A DNA stretch of 64,000 nt from UMGS172 sp964424555 (GCA_964424555.1 CAYRIX010000001.1:106765-170764), one strand, 5' to 3'. Positions 51,510 through 60,077 are shown, counted from the first letter of the stretch. Numbers and translations are program-made. The notes: generated from the letters alone by a model not told the origin.

Positions 51510-52055
51510 TTAGGTGCGCTTTGGCGAGTTTATCGGCATCGCCTTGTGAAGCCTTGTCAATGCCTTTACAAGCGGTAACACTAACATTCCCGCAAAAATA
51601 TTCCCTATACAGTGTATGACATCAAACGGGATGCCTGCTACAATCCAAGGTATCATTTTGTTCCAATCACCGTTAAAAAACAGTATCACCTGCACAGGCG
51701 CGTATAATGTGCCGAACATCAGTCCGTGCAGACCCGAAACCGCTATATAAACGACCGAAGCAACTGCAGGATGCATGCGTCGGGGCAACAGCATCGCAAT
51801 ACCCCACAAAACGGTCCACACGTATAGGTACGGTATCCACCATGACGCAAATCCGCCGTAAAGACCACTCAAAAAGACATAGACATAAACAGGTATCAAG
51901 GCTTTCCAACGGTAGACCACGGTAAAGGTTACAGTGAACATAGCAATGAGGTGGATGTTAGGCAAGGCCTCCATCATAATGTCCGACAGAAACATCAGCG
52001 TGCCGAATGAGGCAAATAGCGCTATCTGGAACAGGACACGTCCTATTCTACTCAT
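51510..52055 (-). CDS. ECF transporter S component, probably for cobalamin
   Basis: The 181-residue protein has about six membrane helices, the usual size of ECF-type substrate-binding subunits. The start overlaps the DUF4430 stop as ATGA. A cobalamin riboswitch lies upstream of the pair, and the shared ECF energising module is expected elsewhere. Family position plus riboswitch suggest vitamin B12 or a precursor as substrate; the sequence alone does not prove this. Confidence 0.82.
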   Translation of the reverse strand: MSRIGRVLFQIALFASFGTLMFLSDIMMEALPNIHLIAMFTVTFTVVYRWKALIPVYVYVFLSGLYGGFASWWIPYLYVWTVLWGIAMLLPRRMHPAVASVVYIAVSGLHGLMFGTLYAPVQVILFFNGDWNKMIPWIVAGIPFDVIHCIGNIFAGMLVLPLVKALTRLHKAMPINSPKRT

Positions 52056-52549
52056 CCTTTTTCTATTTTAAAGCAGTATTCAGCATTCGGGGTGATCTCG
52101 GTGCTGTCAACACCCGTCATAGCGTACTCATTGTCAATGTAAAATGCCCAATAGGTCTTATCCCGATCGTAATCGGCTGTAATGCCGTTTACCGTTTTAA
52201 CATATAATCCGTACTCACCATCCTCGCCCTGAATGAGATTGTACTTGATTAGTGCGGCACCTACGGTTTTTTCATCGGTGTATACCCTGTATAAAGTATC
52301 ATACCCTTCGGCATCGGTCACACGGAAGATAAACGAAACCGAGCCTGAGCCAATATCCTTTGCGGCGACACCGTAGCCGTCGGCAGGTGCGCTTGATGCC
52401 GTTTCGGAAACGGTTGAGGATGGCGATGAGGACGAAACAGGAGTTTCGGTCTCTTCACCGCACGAGGTAAGTGCAAGTCCCATAGCCGCAATAAGGACAA
52501 CACAAACAACAAATGACAGAACATTTTTTAAAAATTTTACTTTTTTCAT
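52052..52549 (-). CDS. DUF4430 lipoprotein (transcobalamin C-terminal-like domain)
   Basis: The 165-residue protein has a lipoprotein signal (LALTSC; Cys about 29), a Ser/Thr-rich spacer and a DUF4430 domain with segments VGAALIKYNLIQGEDGEYGLYV and WAFYIDNEYAMTGVDSTEI. DUF4430 is related to the C-terminal beta domain of vertebrate transcobalamins, so a surface B12-binding role is inferred. AAAGGAGC stands before the ATG at 52549; the longer frame upstream runs through the riboswitch and is not coding. It is first in DUF4430-ECF S-cysK. Confidence 0.85.
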   Translation of the reverse strand: MKKVKFLKNVLSFVVCVVLIAAMGLALTSCGEETETPVSSSSPSSTVSETASSAPADGYGVAAKDIGSGSVSFIFRVTDAEGYDTLYRVYTDEKTVGAALIKYNLIQGEDGEYGLYVKTVNGITADYDRDKTYWAFYIDNEYAMTGVDSTEITPNAEYCFKIEKG

Positions 52550-52625
52550 TTTGTTTGCTCCTTTTTTAATTTTGAAAAACAATTCTTGGCCCTCGCAAGA
52601 CTGCCTTTTGGCAATGTTTTTCTGT

Positions 52626-52793
52626 TTCGGATTCGGTCTTCCGACTCCCGCAAGGAACTTGTCAGCCTTCTCAAAGCAACGCTTCAATGACTCTTCTCCC
52701 CTTTGCGGCAAGGAGATAGACAACTTCCTATTCAAAGCGGTTACGGCGGCGTGCCCGTATCGGATTTTCACCGATTTCCCATTTAATCCGAGT
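52626..52793 (-). promoter_or_regulatory. Cobalamin (AdoCbl-type) riboswitch
   Basis: On the minus strand AAATGGGAAATCGGTGAAAA is followed by TCCGATACGGGCACGCC and GCCGTAA, matching the conserved core of cobalamin riboswitches. The B12-box-like GAGTCGGAAGACCGAATCC occurs 3'. The flanks TCGGATT and AATCCGA pair as P1. Between it and the DUF4430 start lie hairpins TGCC/GGCA and TCTTG/CAAGA, then a T-rich stretch that may form the expression platform. Confidence 0.88.
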
Positions 52794-52844
52794 CTATATT
52801 ACCACTTTCTCAAGCGGTTTTCAAGGTCAATGATAAAAATCCTT

Positions 52845-53927
52845 CTACTTCTCTATAATATGCGTTTCCAAAACATCTCCGTTAGAGTCGGTGAACTGAA
52901 CAGTTATTATCTCCTCGCCGAAAACGTATCCACAGCCTGCAAAATAGTTGTCCCCGGGCTTTGCACCCACAACAACGGTGCAGGGCTGACCAAAGCTGTC
53001 TTTTTCACAACTCGGCTCACGCACTTCTAAAGTGTGCTTGTGACCCGTTATCATAACATTCGGTTTTACGTGCTCTTTAAGCAACGAGCACCACTCGGTA
53101 TAAACATCATCCTCGATATCAAACGGCGGCTCAAATCTTTGAGAAAACGGGCTGTGTGCCACAACGACTCGGGTGGTGATACCATCGGCATTGTAGGTGT
53201 TGTCGGCGTTGGCGATAAGCTCCTTTAACAACGCCGTCTGACGGCGGCGGAAGGCCTTGCAGTAAACGGTGTAGCCGTACTCGGGGCCGAAATCGTCCTT
53301 GTCCTCACCGCAATCGAGCAACAGACCCCAAATGGAGCCTAAGCGGAAGGTATAATAGGTCTTTCCTTGAAAATTCGGGGTGTATTCGGCAAATTTTTCA
53401 GCAAAATTGCCCCTCATATCGTGGTTGCCTCTTGAGAATACAGTCGGCTTTTCACCTTTGGTGATTATTGAGCACAGTTCATAAATATTCTTGAATTTTG
53501 ACTGATTGCCGGAATGGTCAAGAATATCACCGTTTAGTATGAGAAAATCGATGTCACCGAATGCTTGGCAGGCCTTGACAGGCGTTTCAACACGGTTGTG
53601 AGCATCGGCAATATGATAGGCTTTGGGCTCTTTTTCAGGTACGGGTATGAACTTGTAGGTGAACTCCTGCTCGGGCTCGGTGGTGGTGAAGTACGGCTTG
53701 CGCTCGATAAGCGGACGGACGCAAACGGTGTATTCCTTTGCATTGTTCAAGGCATCGGCAGGCACGATGCAACGGTGCAGGTCGTTGAGTGATCTCATAA
53801 TACCGTTGGACTCGTCGTAGTAATACTCGTCCCCTACCTTTATGCGGAAGACCGACGGCTTTTCCACCTCAACCATGATCTGATAATCATTCTCCACGGC
53901 AAATACCGCAGGTGCTGTTTTAAGCAT
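52845..53927 (-). CDS. Metallophosphoesterase
   Basis: The 360-residue protein has an N-terminal beta-sandwich-like region (about 1-100) and a calcineurin-like phosphoesterase domain with metal motifs HIADAH, NGDILDH, RGNHD and ITGHKH. VVVAHSPFS supplies the middle His. No signal peptide is visible, so cytoplasmic action is expected; substrate unknown. GGAGG precedes the ATG at 53927. It overlaps the 3' end of the upstream phosphatase gene by eight bases, suggesting a two-gene operon. Confidence 0.9.
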   Translation of the reverse strand: MLKTAPAVFAVENDYQIMVEVEKPSVFRIKVGDEYYYDESNGIMRSLNDLHRCIVPADALNNAKEYTVCVRPLIERKPYFTTTEPEQEFTYKFIPVPEKEPKAYHIADAHNRVETPVKACQAFGDIDFLILNGDILDHSGNQSKFKNIYELCSIITKGEKPTVFSRGNHDMRGNFAEKFAEYTPNFQGKTYYTFRLGSIWGLLLDCGEDKDDFGPEYGYTVYCKAFRRRQTALLKELIANADNTYNADGITTRVVVAHSPFSQRFEPPFDIEDDVYTEWCSLLKEHVKPNVMITGHKHTLEVREPSCEKDSFGQPCTVVVGAKPGDNYFAGCGYVFGEEIITVQFTDSNGDVLETHIIEK

Positions 53928-54399
53928 TACTGTTTCCTCCTTCAAGTTGGTTCAAAAGGGCCTCACAACCCTCAAAAATATCGTTGTAACAGGTGGTGAA
54001 ATCACGGCTGTACCAAGGGTCAGACACGTCACCCGACCGACCTGCAAACTCCAACAGCTTGTGTACCTTGCCGTCGGGGTCAGAACGTATTATGCGCATA
54101 AGATTTCGCACATTGTTGGAATCCATAACCACCAACAAATCGTATTTTTCATAGTCAGCACGTGTCACCTGAACTGCATGTTTGCCCGAGCAATCGATAC
54201 CGTGCTTTTTGAGTTCATCACGTGCAGGCGGATAAACGGGATTGCCGATATCGCCCCATATCTCCTCGGTGCTGGTTGCCGAGGACTGAACGAAATATTT
54301 ATCTTGCAGACCTTTTTTCTCAATAAGGTCCTTGAACACAAACTCCGCCATCGGCGAACGGCAGATGTTCCCGTGGCAGATGAACATTATTTTAGTCAT
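53920..54399 (-). CDS. Low molecular weight protein-tyrosine phosphatase
   Basis: The 159-residue protein has the CX5R(S/T) active-site loop CHGNICRSP near the N-terminus (Cys about 8) and the general acid in SDPWYS, both intact. Such enzymes dephosphorylate tyrosine or arginine residues; residues separating the two specificities cannot be judged here. It starts an operon with the metallophosphoesterase. No kinase gene is adjacent. Confidence 0.94.
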   Translation of the reverse strand: MTKIMFICHGNICRSPMAEFVFKDLIEKKGLQDKYFVQSSATSTEEIWGDIGNPVYPPARDELKKHGIDCSGKHAVQVTRADYEKYDLLVVMDSNNVRNLMRIIRSDPDGKVHKLLEFAGRSGDVSDPWYSRDFTTCYNDIFEGCEALLNQLEGGNSNA

Positions 54400-54450
54400 A
54401 TTTTCACTCCGACAGTTAACTTTAATGTTATTTTACGATATTGTGTTTTT

Positions 54451-54500
54451 CTCTCCCTCCGTCACGGCTTTGCCGTGCCACCTCCCTCGTCAGAGGGAGG
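54451..54500. repeat. Intergenic palindromic repeat, copy B
   Basis: The 50-base element has two hairpins, CACGGC/GCCGTG and CCTCCCTC/GAGGGAGG. The same element occurs inverted at 57901-57951 with compensating changes in the stems, so folding seems conserved. Confidence 0.7.
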
Positions 54501-54517
54501 TTCTAACAACCCCTATA

Positions 54518-54832
54518 TCATAACAAATATGTTAATGCTAACTCAACCACCACAACCGCGGCACAGGACGACAGGGCTACCACAAACAGGTTGCCGCTTA
54601 TCCAAGCGGTGATAAGTCCCACCGCAAATGCCGCCAAACCCGACCAAACGCTACCCGTGGCTTCAATAACGGCAGGGAAGGTCATAACTGCCAAAGTCAC
54701 ATAAGGAACATAGTACAAAAACGACCGTATAAATCGGCTTTTTATGGGTTTTCTGATAAGCGTTAACGGCAGAACGCGGATGGCATAGGTTACAACAAAT
54801 GCCACCAATATGTAAATGATCGCTTTACTCAA
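54518..54832 (-). CDS. azlD: Branched-chain amino acid exporter small subunit AzlD
   Basis: The 104-residue protein has about four membrane helices and the AzlD features RVLPLTLIRK and YVPYVTLAVMTFPAV. With AzlC it forms a branched-chain amino acid exporter. A TTG at 54832 is preceded by GGAGGG at eight bases and overlaps the azlC stop; the upstream ATG at 54850 has no room for a site, so TTG is chosen. Confidence 0.92.
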   Translation of the reverse strand: MSKAIIYILVAFVVTYAIRVLPLTLIRKPIKSRFIRSFLYYVPYVTLAVMTFPAVIEATGSVWSGLAAFAVGLITAWISGNLFVVALSSCAAVVVVELALTYLL

Positions 54833-55544
54833 TTTCCTGTCCCTCCTCATCCTTTATGGGGAACAGCAACGCCGCAAGTGCCGAAATAGCCACCGTGAGA
54901 ATGATTATCATTGTGCCGTTGGGGATATCCTTTATAACGGGTACAACGGTTGAGGCAAACGATGCCGCAAACGACACCAGCACAATGCCAAGAACAATAA
55001 CGTTTTTACGAGCCTCGGGCACGATGACCGCCAAAAACATTCCGTAAAGACTGACGCTTAACGCACTTACGGCAAGTGCCGGCAAAACACTGCCCACGGC
55101 AACGCCCATGACCGTGCCAAGCGACCAACACGGCATAGCCACCGACATCATACCAAAATAATACCAATGGCTGACCTTGTCATGTCGGGCGATGGAGGCA
55201 CCAAACATCTCATCGGTCACGGCAATGCCGATCAGCAGACGCTGAGGCAACCGTGTTTCGGACGACAACTTCTGACTCAATGCGCACGACATAAGCAGGT
55301 AACGGGCATTGGCCACCAGTTCCATTATGGCGACCTCTAAGTACCCTGCTCCCGATGCGATAAGCGTGAACAGGGCATACTCACCTGCCGAAGCATTGAG
55401 CAATAGACTGGCAAAACCTGCCTGCAAAGCAGTCAGCCCTGCGTTTTTGGCCGAGATACCCAGCGAAAACGCCACGGCAAAATATCCTAACCCTATAGGG
55501 ATGCCCATTTTACAGCCGTTTAAGAATGTAAGCTTTTTATTCAT
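54825..55544 (-). CDS. azlC: Branched-chain amino acid exporter large subunit AzlC
   Basis: The 239-residue membrane protein has the AzlC signature GCKMGIPIGLGYFAVAFSLG and NARYLLMSCALSQKL, with about seven hydrophobic segments. Partner of AzlD in amino acid efflux. Transcription probably starts at the promoter 55675-55703. The 130-base leader is largely a dispersed palindromic repeat. Confidence 0.94.
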   Translation of the reverse strand: MNKKLTFLNGCKMGIPIGLGYFAVAFSLGISAKNAGLTALQAGFASLLLNASAGEYALFTLIASGAGYLEVAIMELVANARYLLMSCALSQKLSSETRLPQRLLIGIAVTDEMFGASIARHDKVSHWYYFGMMSVAMPCWSLGTVMGVAVGSVLPALAVSALSVSLYGMFLAVIVPEARKNVIVLGIVLVSFAASFASTVVPVIKDIPNGTMIIILTVAISALAALLFPIKDEEGQEIE

Positions 55545-55577
55545 AAGGTAAATGTCACCTCATAGCATTGACATGCA

Positions 55578-55652
55578 CAACGTAGGGAATGGATTTATCC
55601 ATTTCGAGAACTAACAATTTTCGGCAGGGATAAATCCCTGTCCTACAAAAGT
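55578..55652. repeat. Intergenic palindromic repeat in the azlC leader
   Basis: Two hairpins, AATGGATTTATCCATT and CAGGGATAAATCCCTG, are flanked by CGTAGGGA and TCCTAC, an arrangement typical of short dispersed Clostridia repeats. Only one copy is in this window, so the class is uncertain. Confidence 0.45.
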
Positions 55653-55674
55653 GCAAATAGAAATTTCGCCCAAT

Positions 55675-55703
55675 ATTATAACACATCTGCATTTTCTTTA
55701 CAA
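55675..55703 (-). promoter_or_regulatory. Promoter of azlCD
   Basis: TTGTAA (55698-55703), 17 bases, TATAAT (55675-55680). Confidence 0.68.
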
Positions 55704-55746
55704 GACTTGTAATTGTATAAAACAATAACATAATACAAAAAAGATT

Positions 55747-55810
55747 CGCAGTTCGCCCCTGCGATGTAATCCCACGATTGGAGAAACATACCTTGTATTA
55801 TTAGGCGAAC
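55747..55810. repeat. GTTCGCC/GGCGAAC inverted-repeat element
   Basis: GTTCGCC (55751-55757) and GGCGAAC (55804-55810) flank a 46-base core; a nested CGCAG/CTGCG hairpin lies at the left end. It may be a miniature mobile or structural repeat. No coding potential is seen. Confidence 0.4.
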
Positions 55811-55906
55811 GGATGGCAAAATAACCTTTTAGAAGGACACATTTGCGGCCAAATATGTAAATACTGTTAATTTTTTAACTTTTGGGTTAAAAAAACATTT
55901 TTTCGC

Positions 55907-55935
55907 TTGACGGGATTGCAGTTTTCCTATATAAT
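55907..55935 (+). promoter_or_regulatory. Promoter of pckG
   Basis: TTGACG (55907-55912), 17 bases, TATAAT (55930-55935). The leader carries a TTGACTT/GAAGTCAA hairpin (about 55951-55972). Confidence 0.78.
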
Positions 55936-56006
55936 GTCAGTTGTAGAAATTTGACTTTTGTTTGAAGTCAAGCCCCACAAAAATAAACTATGAACGGAGA
56001 ATAATC

Positions 56007-57785
56007 ATGACAAAGAATCCTACAGTTCTTAAGTGGCTGGAAGAAATGAAAGAGCTCCTTACTCCCGATCAGGTAGTTTGGATCGACGGCTCAGAGGCTC
56101 AGCTTGACGCTCTCAAGAAAGAGGCTGTTGAGTCCGGCGAGATGATCAAGCTGAATGAGGATCTTCTCCCTGACTGCTACCTCCACAGAACCAAGCAGAA
56201 CGACGTTGCCCGTGTTGAGGACAGAACCTTCATCTGCGCCAAGACTAAGGAAAACGCAGGCCCCACCAACAACTGGTGCGACCCCGACGAAATGTACAAG
56301 AAGCTGTACAACATTGCCCGTGGCACCTACAAGGGCAGAACCATGTATATCATCCCCTTCTCGATGGGCCCCATCGGCTCTCCTCTTGCCAAGATCGGTA
56401 TTGAGGTAACCGACTCTATCTATGTTGTTCTCAACATGGCTATCATGACCCGTGTAGGCTCCAAGGTCCTCGAAGTCCTCGGCGACTCCAATGACTGGGT
56501 ACGCGGCCTCCACGCAAAGTGTGATGTTGATCCCGAGAATAGATACATCTGCCAGTTCCCCGAGGATAACACCATTATCTCGGTCAACTCGGCTTACGGC
56601 GGAAACGTTCTTCTCGGCAAGAAGTGCTTTGCACTCCGCATTGCTTCCTATCAGGGCTGGAAGGAAGGCTGGATGGCTGAGCATATGCTCATCCTTGGCC
56701 TCGAGAATCCCAAGGGCGAAGTCAAGTACATCGCAGCAGCATTCCCGTCTGCCTGCGGTAAGACCAACCTCGCCATGCTCATTCCTCCCGAGTATCTCCG
56801 TGAGAAGGGCTACAAGATCTGGACTGTCGGTGACGATATTGCCTGGATGCGCATAGGCGCAGACGGCAGACTTTACGCCATCAACCCCGAAAACGGCTTC
56901 TTCGGCGTTGCTCCCGGTACCAACGAGAAGTCCAACTTCAACGCTCTTGCTTCCACCAAGAAGGGCACTATTTTCACCAACGTTGCTCATGACCTCGACA
57001 CCAACACTGTTTGGTGGGAGGGCTTAAATAAGGATCTTCCCCAGAACGCTATCGATTGGAAGGGCGAGAAGTGGGATCCTGCAAAGTTCGACAAGGCAGA
57101 CAAGTCTACCTGTGCCGCACATCCCAACTCCCGTTTTACCGCTCCTGCAAAGAACTGCCCCTGCATTTCTGAGGAGTTTGACAAGGGAGCAGGTGTTCCC
57201 ATTTCGGCTATCGTATTCGGCGGCCGCCGTGCTAAGTGCACCCCGCTCGTATATCAGTCAAAGGATTGGGAGAATGGTGTATTCATCGGTTCTGCAATGG
57301 CTTCTGAGACCACCGCTGCTGCTGCAGGCGCTGTCGGCGTAGTCCGTCGTGATCCTATGGCAATGCTTCCCTTCTGCGGCTATCATATGGCTGACTACTT
57401 CCAGCATTGGCTCGATATGGGTGAGAAACTTGGCGACAAGGCACCCAAGATCTTCAATGTTAACTGGTTCCGTACCGATGACGACGGCAACTTCCTGTGG
57501 CCCGGATTCGGTGACAACATGAGAGTCCTTAACTGGATCATCGACCGTTGCGAGGGCAAGGCAGACGCTACCGAGACCGCTATTGGTTACGTTCCAAAGC
57601 CTGAGGACATCGACCTTACCGACCTCGACATGGATATGGATACTTTGAAGAGCATCCTTACCGTTGATAAGGACGTTTGGGCAAAAGAGTGTGCTGAGAT
57701 CGAGGAGCACTACAAGAAGTTTGGCGACAAGCTTCCCGCAGAGCTCAGAAAGCAGCTCGACACCCTTAAAGAAGCTATTAAGTAA
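56007..57785 (+). CDS. pckG: Phosphoenolpyruvate carboxykinase (GTP)
   Basis: The enzyme interconverts oxaloacetate and PEP; in anaerobic gut Clostridia it often works toward oxaloacetate. The 592-residue length and motifs fit the GTP class: kinase-1a loop FPSACGKTNLAML with the mobile Cys, metal motif VGDDIAWM, FGGRRAKCTPLVYQ, and NWFRTDDDGNFLWPGFGDN. CGGAG precedes the ATG at 56007. It is monocistronic with a promoter and a strong terminator. Codon use is strongly biased, suggesting high expression. Confidence 0.98.
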   Translation: MTKNPTVLKWLEEMKELLTPDQVVWIDGSEAQLDALKKEAVESGEMIKLNEDLLPDCYLHRTKQNDVARVEDRTFICAKTKENAGPTNNWCDPDEMYKKLYNIARGTYKGRTMYIIPFSMGPIGSPLAKIGIEVTDSIYVVLNMAIMTRVGSKVLEVLGDSNDWVRGLHAKCDVDPENRYICQFPEDNTIISVNSAYGGNVLLGKKCFALRIASYQGWKEGWMAEHMLILGLENPKGEVKYIAAAFPSACGKTNLAMLIPPEYLREKGYKIWTVGDDIAWMRIGADGRLYAINPENGFFGVAPGTNEKSNFNALASTKKGTIFTNVAHDLDTNTVWWEGLNKDLPQNAIDWKGEKWDPAKFDKADKSTCAAHPNSRFTAPAKNCPCISEEFDKGAGVPISAIVFGGRRAKCTPLVYQSKDWENGVFIGSAMASETTAAAAGAVGVVRRDPMAMLPFCGYHMADYFQHWLDMGEKLGDKAPKIFNVNWFRTDDDGNFLWPGFGDNMRVLNWIIDRCEGKADATETAIGYVPKPEDIDLTDLDMDMDTLKSILTVDKDVWAKECAEIEEHYKKFGDKLPAELRKQLDTLKEAIK

Positions 57786-57805
57786 TAGCGCTGTATAGAA
57801 AATCG

Positions 57806-57840
57806 AATCGGAGTGAACGAAATGTTCACTCCGATTTTTT
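57806..57840 (+). terminator. Intrinsic terminator after pckG
   Basis: AATCGGAGTGAAC pairs with GTTCACTCCGATT, then a T-run. Confidence 0.92.
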
Positions 57841-57900
57841 TGGCGCCTTCAGGTGCGTAAATAACCCCCCGTGGATAATAAAAAGCGTAGCAATAAAGAA

Positions 57901-57951
57901 CCTCCCCCCTTGTCAGGGGAGGTGGATGCGGCGAAGCCGCAGACGGAGGGG
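57901..57951. repeat. Intergenic palindromic repeat, copy C (inverted relative to copy B)
   Basis: CCTCCCCCCTTG ... AGGGGAGG and GCGGC/GCCGC hairpins. Its reverse complement aligns with 54451-54500, including the CCCTCCGTC end. Confidence 0.7.
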
Positions 57952-57990
57952 TACTACCGGTTGAACCGAGACTTTGATTTGTATGAAAAA

Positions 57991-58015
57991 GATGGCAGGA
58001 ATAAATCCTGCCACC
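57991..58015 (-). terminator. Intrinsic terminator after the GH16 gene
   Basis: TGGCAGG pairs with CCTGCCA; on the minus strand it is followed by TCTTTTTC. Confidence 0.75.
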
Positions 58016-58039
58016 TTTTTGTTTATACGGTTTTTTGAA

Positions 58040-59782
58040 TTATTTAAACTCCAGATATTGGCCTTCTTTCTGGAAAAGCTGAACGTATTCAAGAGTCCAT
58101 GTCGAATCGCCGTTGGTCCAATAATCGGCATCAAGAAGCGGATTCTTAATGATGGAGGCTCTGCCTTCCTCCTCAGTGTAGCCGTGCTGATTAGAGCCGA
58201 CCAACATACTGAGTACAAAGTAGTGCGGATTGTTAAAGCAGTACTTATACTGATGGTCCGTGTAGTCAAAATGGAGCACCTCAACACCGTCACGGTAGTA
58301 GGTGATGTCGTGGTCGGTCCACTCGGCAGCAAAGTTGTGGAACTCATCATGCATTGAATCCATAGTCGCATAGCGGTGATTAGCGTCAAAATCGGCCCAC
58401 TTATCGACCATATAGTCCTTAAAGACATAGTTCTCCTCGTCGGTGGTCGACTGACGCTTGCCGTTTTCGTCAATATAGAAGCTGTGAACAACGGCGGCAT
58501 AGTAATTGGCGCCCGACCAGTTTTCCATAATGTCAAGCTCCATATAATCGGTCTGTCCGGGGAGATCCCCGTATGCCCAGAAATCGTGCCAGATTCCGTC
58601 ACCGTCGGCGATAATGGCGCTCATCTCCATATAACCCTGGGTGAAGAGCATAGACTTGGAAGAATCCAGCCATACGCCGTAGAAGTTGTTTTCATCATAG
58701 GTGGCGGTGCAAAGAAGCTTGCCGTTTTCAACCCTCAGATTCTTAGGGTCGGTGGAACGTGCAGTACCCATTCCGTACCAATTTCCATAGAAGGGCTGAA
58801 CCTCGTTTTTGGTATTCCAGAACGTAGTGTCAAGCGTTTCAAACTCGTCGGTCCAGACAAGCTTATACTCGTTATTATACATAGGCGTCTTGCCGTCAAA
58901 CTTGCCCGACAAATTCGCCGTCACGGCAGATTTGGTCTTCAATTCATTAAGGAAAAGCTGAATGGCGTACGCAGTTGAATAGTTTCTTCCGCCATTGATA
59001 TATACTGTATTGCCGCTTAAAGTAACGGAATAATCCTCATAAGAGCCAAGCGATTGAACCCCGCTACGGTTGCAGTTGTCAATAACTATCTCGTAATCGT
59101 TAGCTGCGGCAACGTTATCACGTATAATTGGCAGTAAATAGCCCGTCTGCTGATAAACTGTTTCTTGCAGCTCTTCGGCTTGGCGCATTACATAGTATGA
59201 AAGATTATACTGCGGTACAACTATTTTATATTTTCCGATATTATTTGAACCTATTTTCAAATCAGCATACTCACCGTTATCTACATAAACATAACAGTGA
59301 TCGGTCATTATTTTACAGGTGGTGCAGTAATTATCAATAAAGTAGTTAACGGCTGTAGCCAAGGCATCCTCGGTAACCGCCTGAACAACAACGGCGCCGT
59401 CAACATAACAAATTATGTATTCAGAGGCTCTGCCTGTACCCTTTTCAAGTAACATATCCAAGGCCTTTTGAGATTGAGGGCGTGAGGTGTTGCCAATGAT
59501 AATCTCACCTGCAGCATTAGCCTCGGAGGTATCGTCTTTGTTGGACACAGAGACACCTGTGGCATTTTTTATAGCTTTAAAAACCTTAGCGCCATAACCT
59601 GCAGCTACATCATCGTCTGCACGGCGAACTATATAAAATCCTAAGGTCGAAAAGTTGATCTCCTTAACGACAACGTTTGACGAGCCTGACGAAGAACCGT
59701 CGCCATCGCTTGAGCATCCGCCAAAAGCCGTCAATGCCATCAGTACGACAAGCATTAAAACTAATAGTTTTTTGAAATTCAC
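58040..59782 (-). CDS. GH16 family glycoside hydrolase lipoprotein
   Basis: The 580-residue protein has a lipoprotein signal (LTAFGGC; Cys about 23). Two alpha/beta domains follow (about 40-165 and 185-300) that look like GH67N/GH20b-type accessory domains, with EIIIGNTSRPQSQKAL and DYEIVIDNCNRSG. A GH16 domain begins at about 315 and carries the ExDxxE catalytic signature in MELDIMENW. GH16 enzymes cut beta-1,3/1,4-glucans, agars or related galactans. It should be surface anchored. The start is GTG at 59782, seven bases after GGAGGG. Confidence 0.92.
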   Translation of the reverse strand: MNFKKLLVLMLVVLMALTAFGGCSSDGDGSSSGSSNVVVKEINFSTLGFYIVRRADDDVAAGYGAKVFKAIKNATGVSVSNKDDTSEANAAGEIIIGNTSRPQSQKALDMLLEKGTGRASEYIICYVDGAVVVQAVTEDALATAVNYFIDNYCTTCKIMTDHCYVYVDNGEYADLKIGSNNIGKYKIVVPQYNLSYYVMRQAEELQETVYQQTGYLLPIIRDNVAAANDYEIVIDNCNRSGVQSLGSYEDYSVTLSGNTVYINGGRNYSTAYAIQLFLNELKTKSAVTANLSGKFDGKTPMYNNEYKLVWTDEFETLDTTFWNTKNEVQPFYGNWYGMGTARSTDPKNLRVENGKLLCTATYDENNFYGVWLDSSKSMLFTQGYMEMSAIIADGDGIWHDFWAYGDLPGQTDYMELDIMENWSGANYYAAVVHSFYIDENGKRQSTTDEENYVFKDYMVDKWADFDANHRYATMDSMHDEFHNFAAEWTDHDITYYRDGVEVLHFDYTDHQYKYCFNNPHYFVLSMLVGSNQHGYTEEEGRASIIKNPLLDADYWTNGDSTWTLEYVQLFQKEGQYLEFK

Positions 59783-59892
59783 AGAATGACCCTCCCATTA
59801 ATTTGATTTGGCACATAGATAAACCACAACAAAAAATACGTGGTTATAAATCTATACCTAATAAGGTGTAATTTCAGTATAATGTTTTAATT

Positions 59893-59994
59893 TTATGTTT
59901 TACATAGTTTCATGTTGTAAAAACTTGTCATTTTGTTGTACAATGCTTCAATCCCTTTGATGTGATACCATAATCTTACAGCATCAATAAGCAT
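59893..59994 (-). CDS. Possible 33-residue small protein
   Basis: An ATG at 59994 has a near-perfect AAGGAGG site five bases upstream and opens 33 codons ending in TAA. The product starts MLIDAVRLWYHIKGIEALYN and has an amphipathic look with a basic C-terminus. It lies between the rhaD terminator and the GH16 gene; no dedicated promoter was found, so expression would need read-through. The family is unknown. It could be chance, but the ribosome site is unusually good for intergenic DNA. Confidence 0.4.
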   Translation of the reverse strand: MLIDAVRLWYHIKGIEALYNKMTSFYNMKLCKT

Positions 59995-60025
59995 TGACTC
60001 CTCCTTCACTCGTCTCTTTGTAACA

Positions 60026-60062
60026 AAAACCCGACCCTAAGGCTAACACCTCAAGGTCGGGT
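60026..60062 (-). terminator. Intrinsic terminator after rhaD
   Basis: AAACCCGACCTTGAGG pairs with CCTTAGGGTCGGGTTT (with a small mismatch), followed by TTTTTG on the minus strand. Confidence 0.8.
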
Positions 60063-60077
60063 TTATTCAGCGTAAAA

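Noticed and set aside
52550..52771. N-terminal extension of the DUF4430 frame up to 52771
   Set aside because: The extra 74 codons run through the cobalamin riboswitch and lack a ribosome site; the lipoprotein signal begins at 52549.
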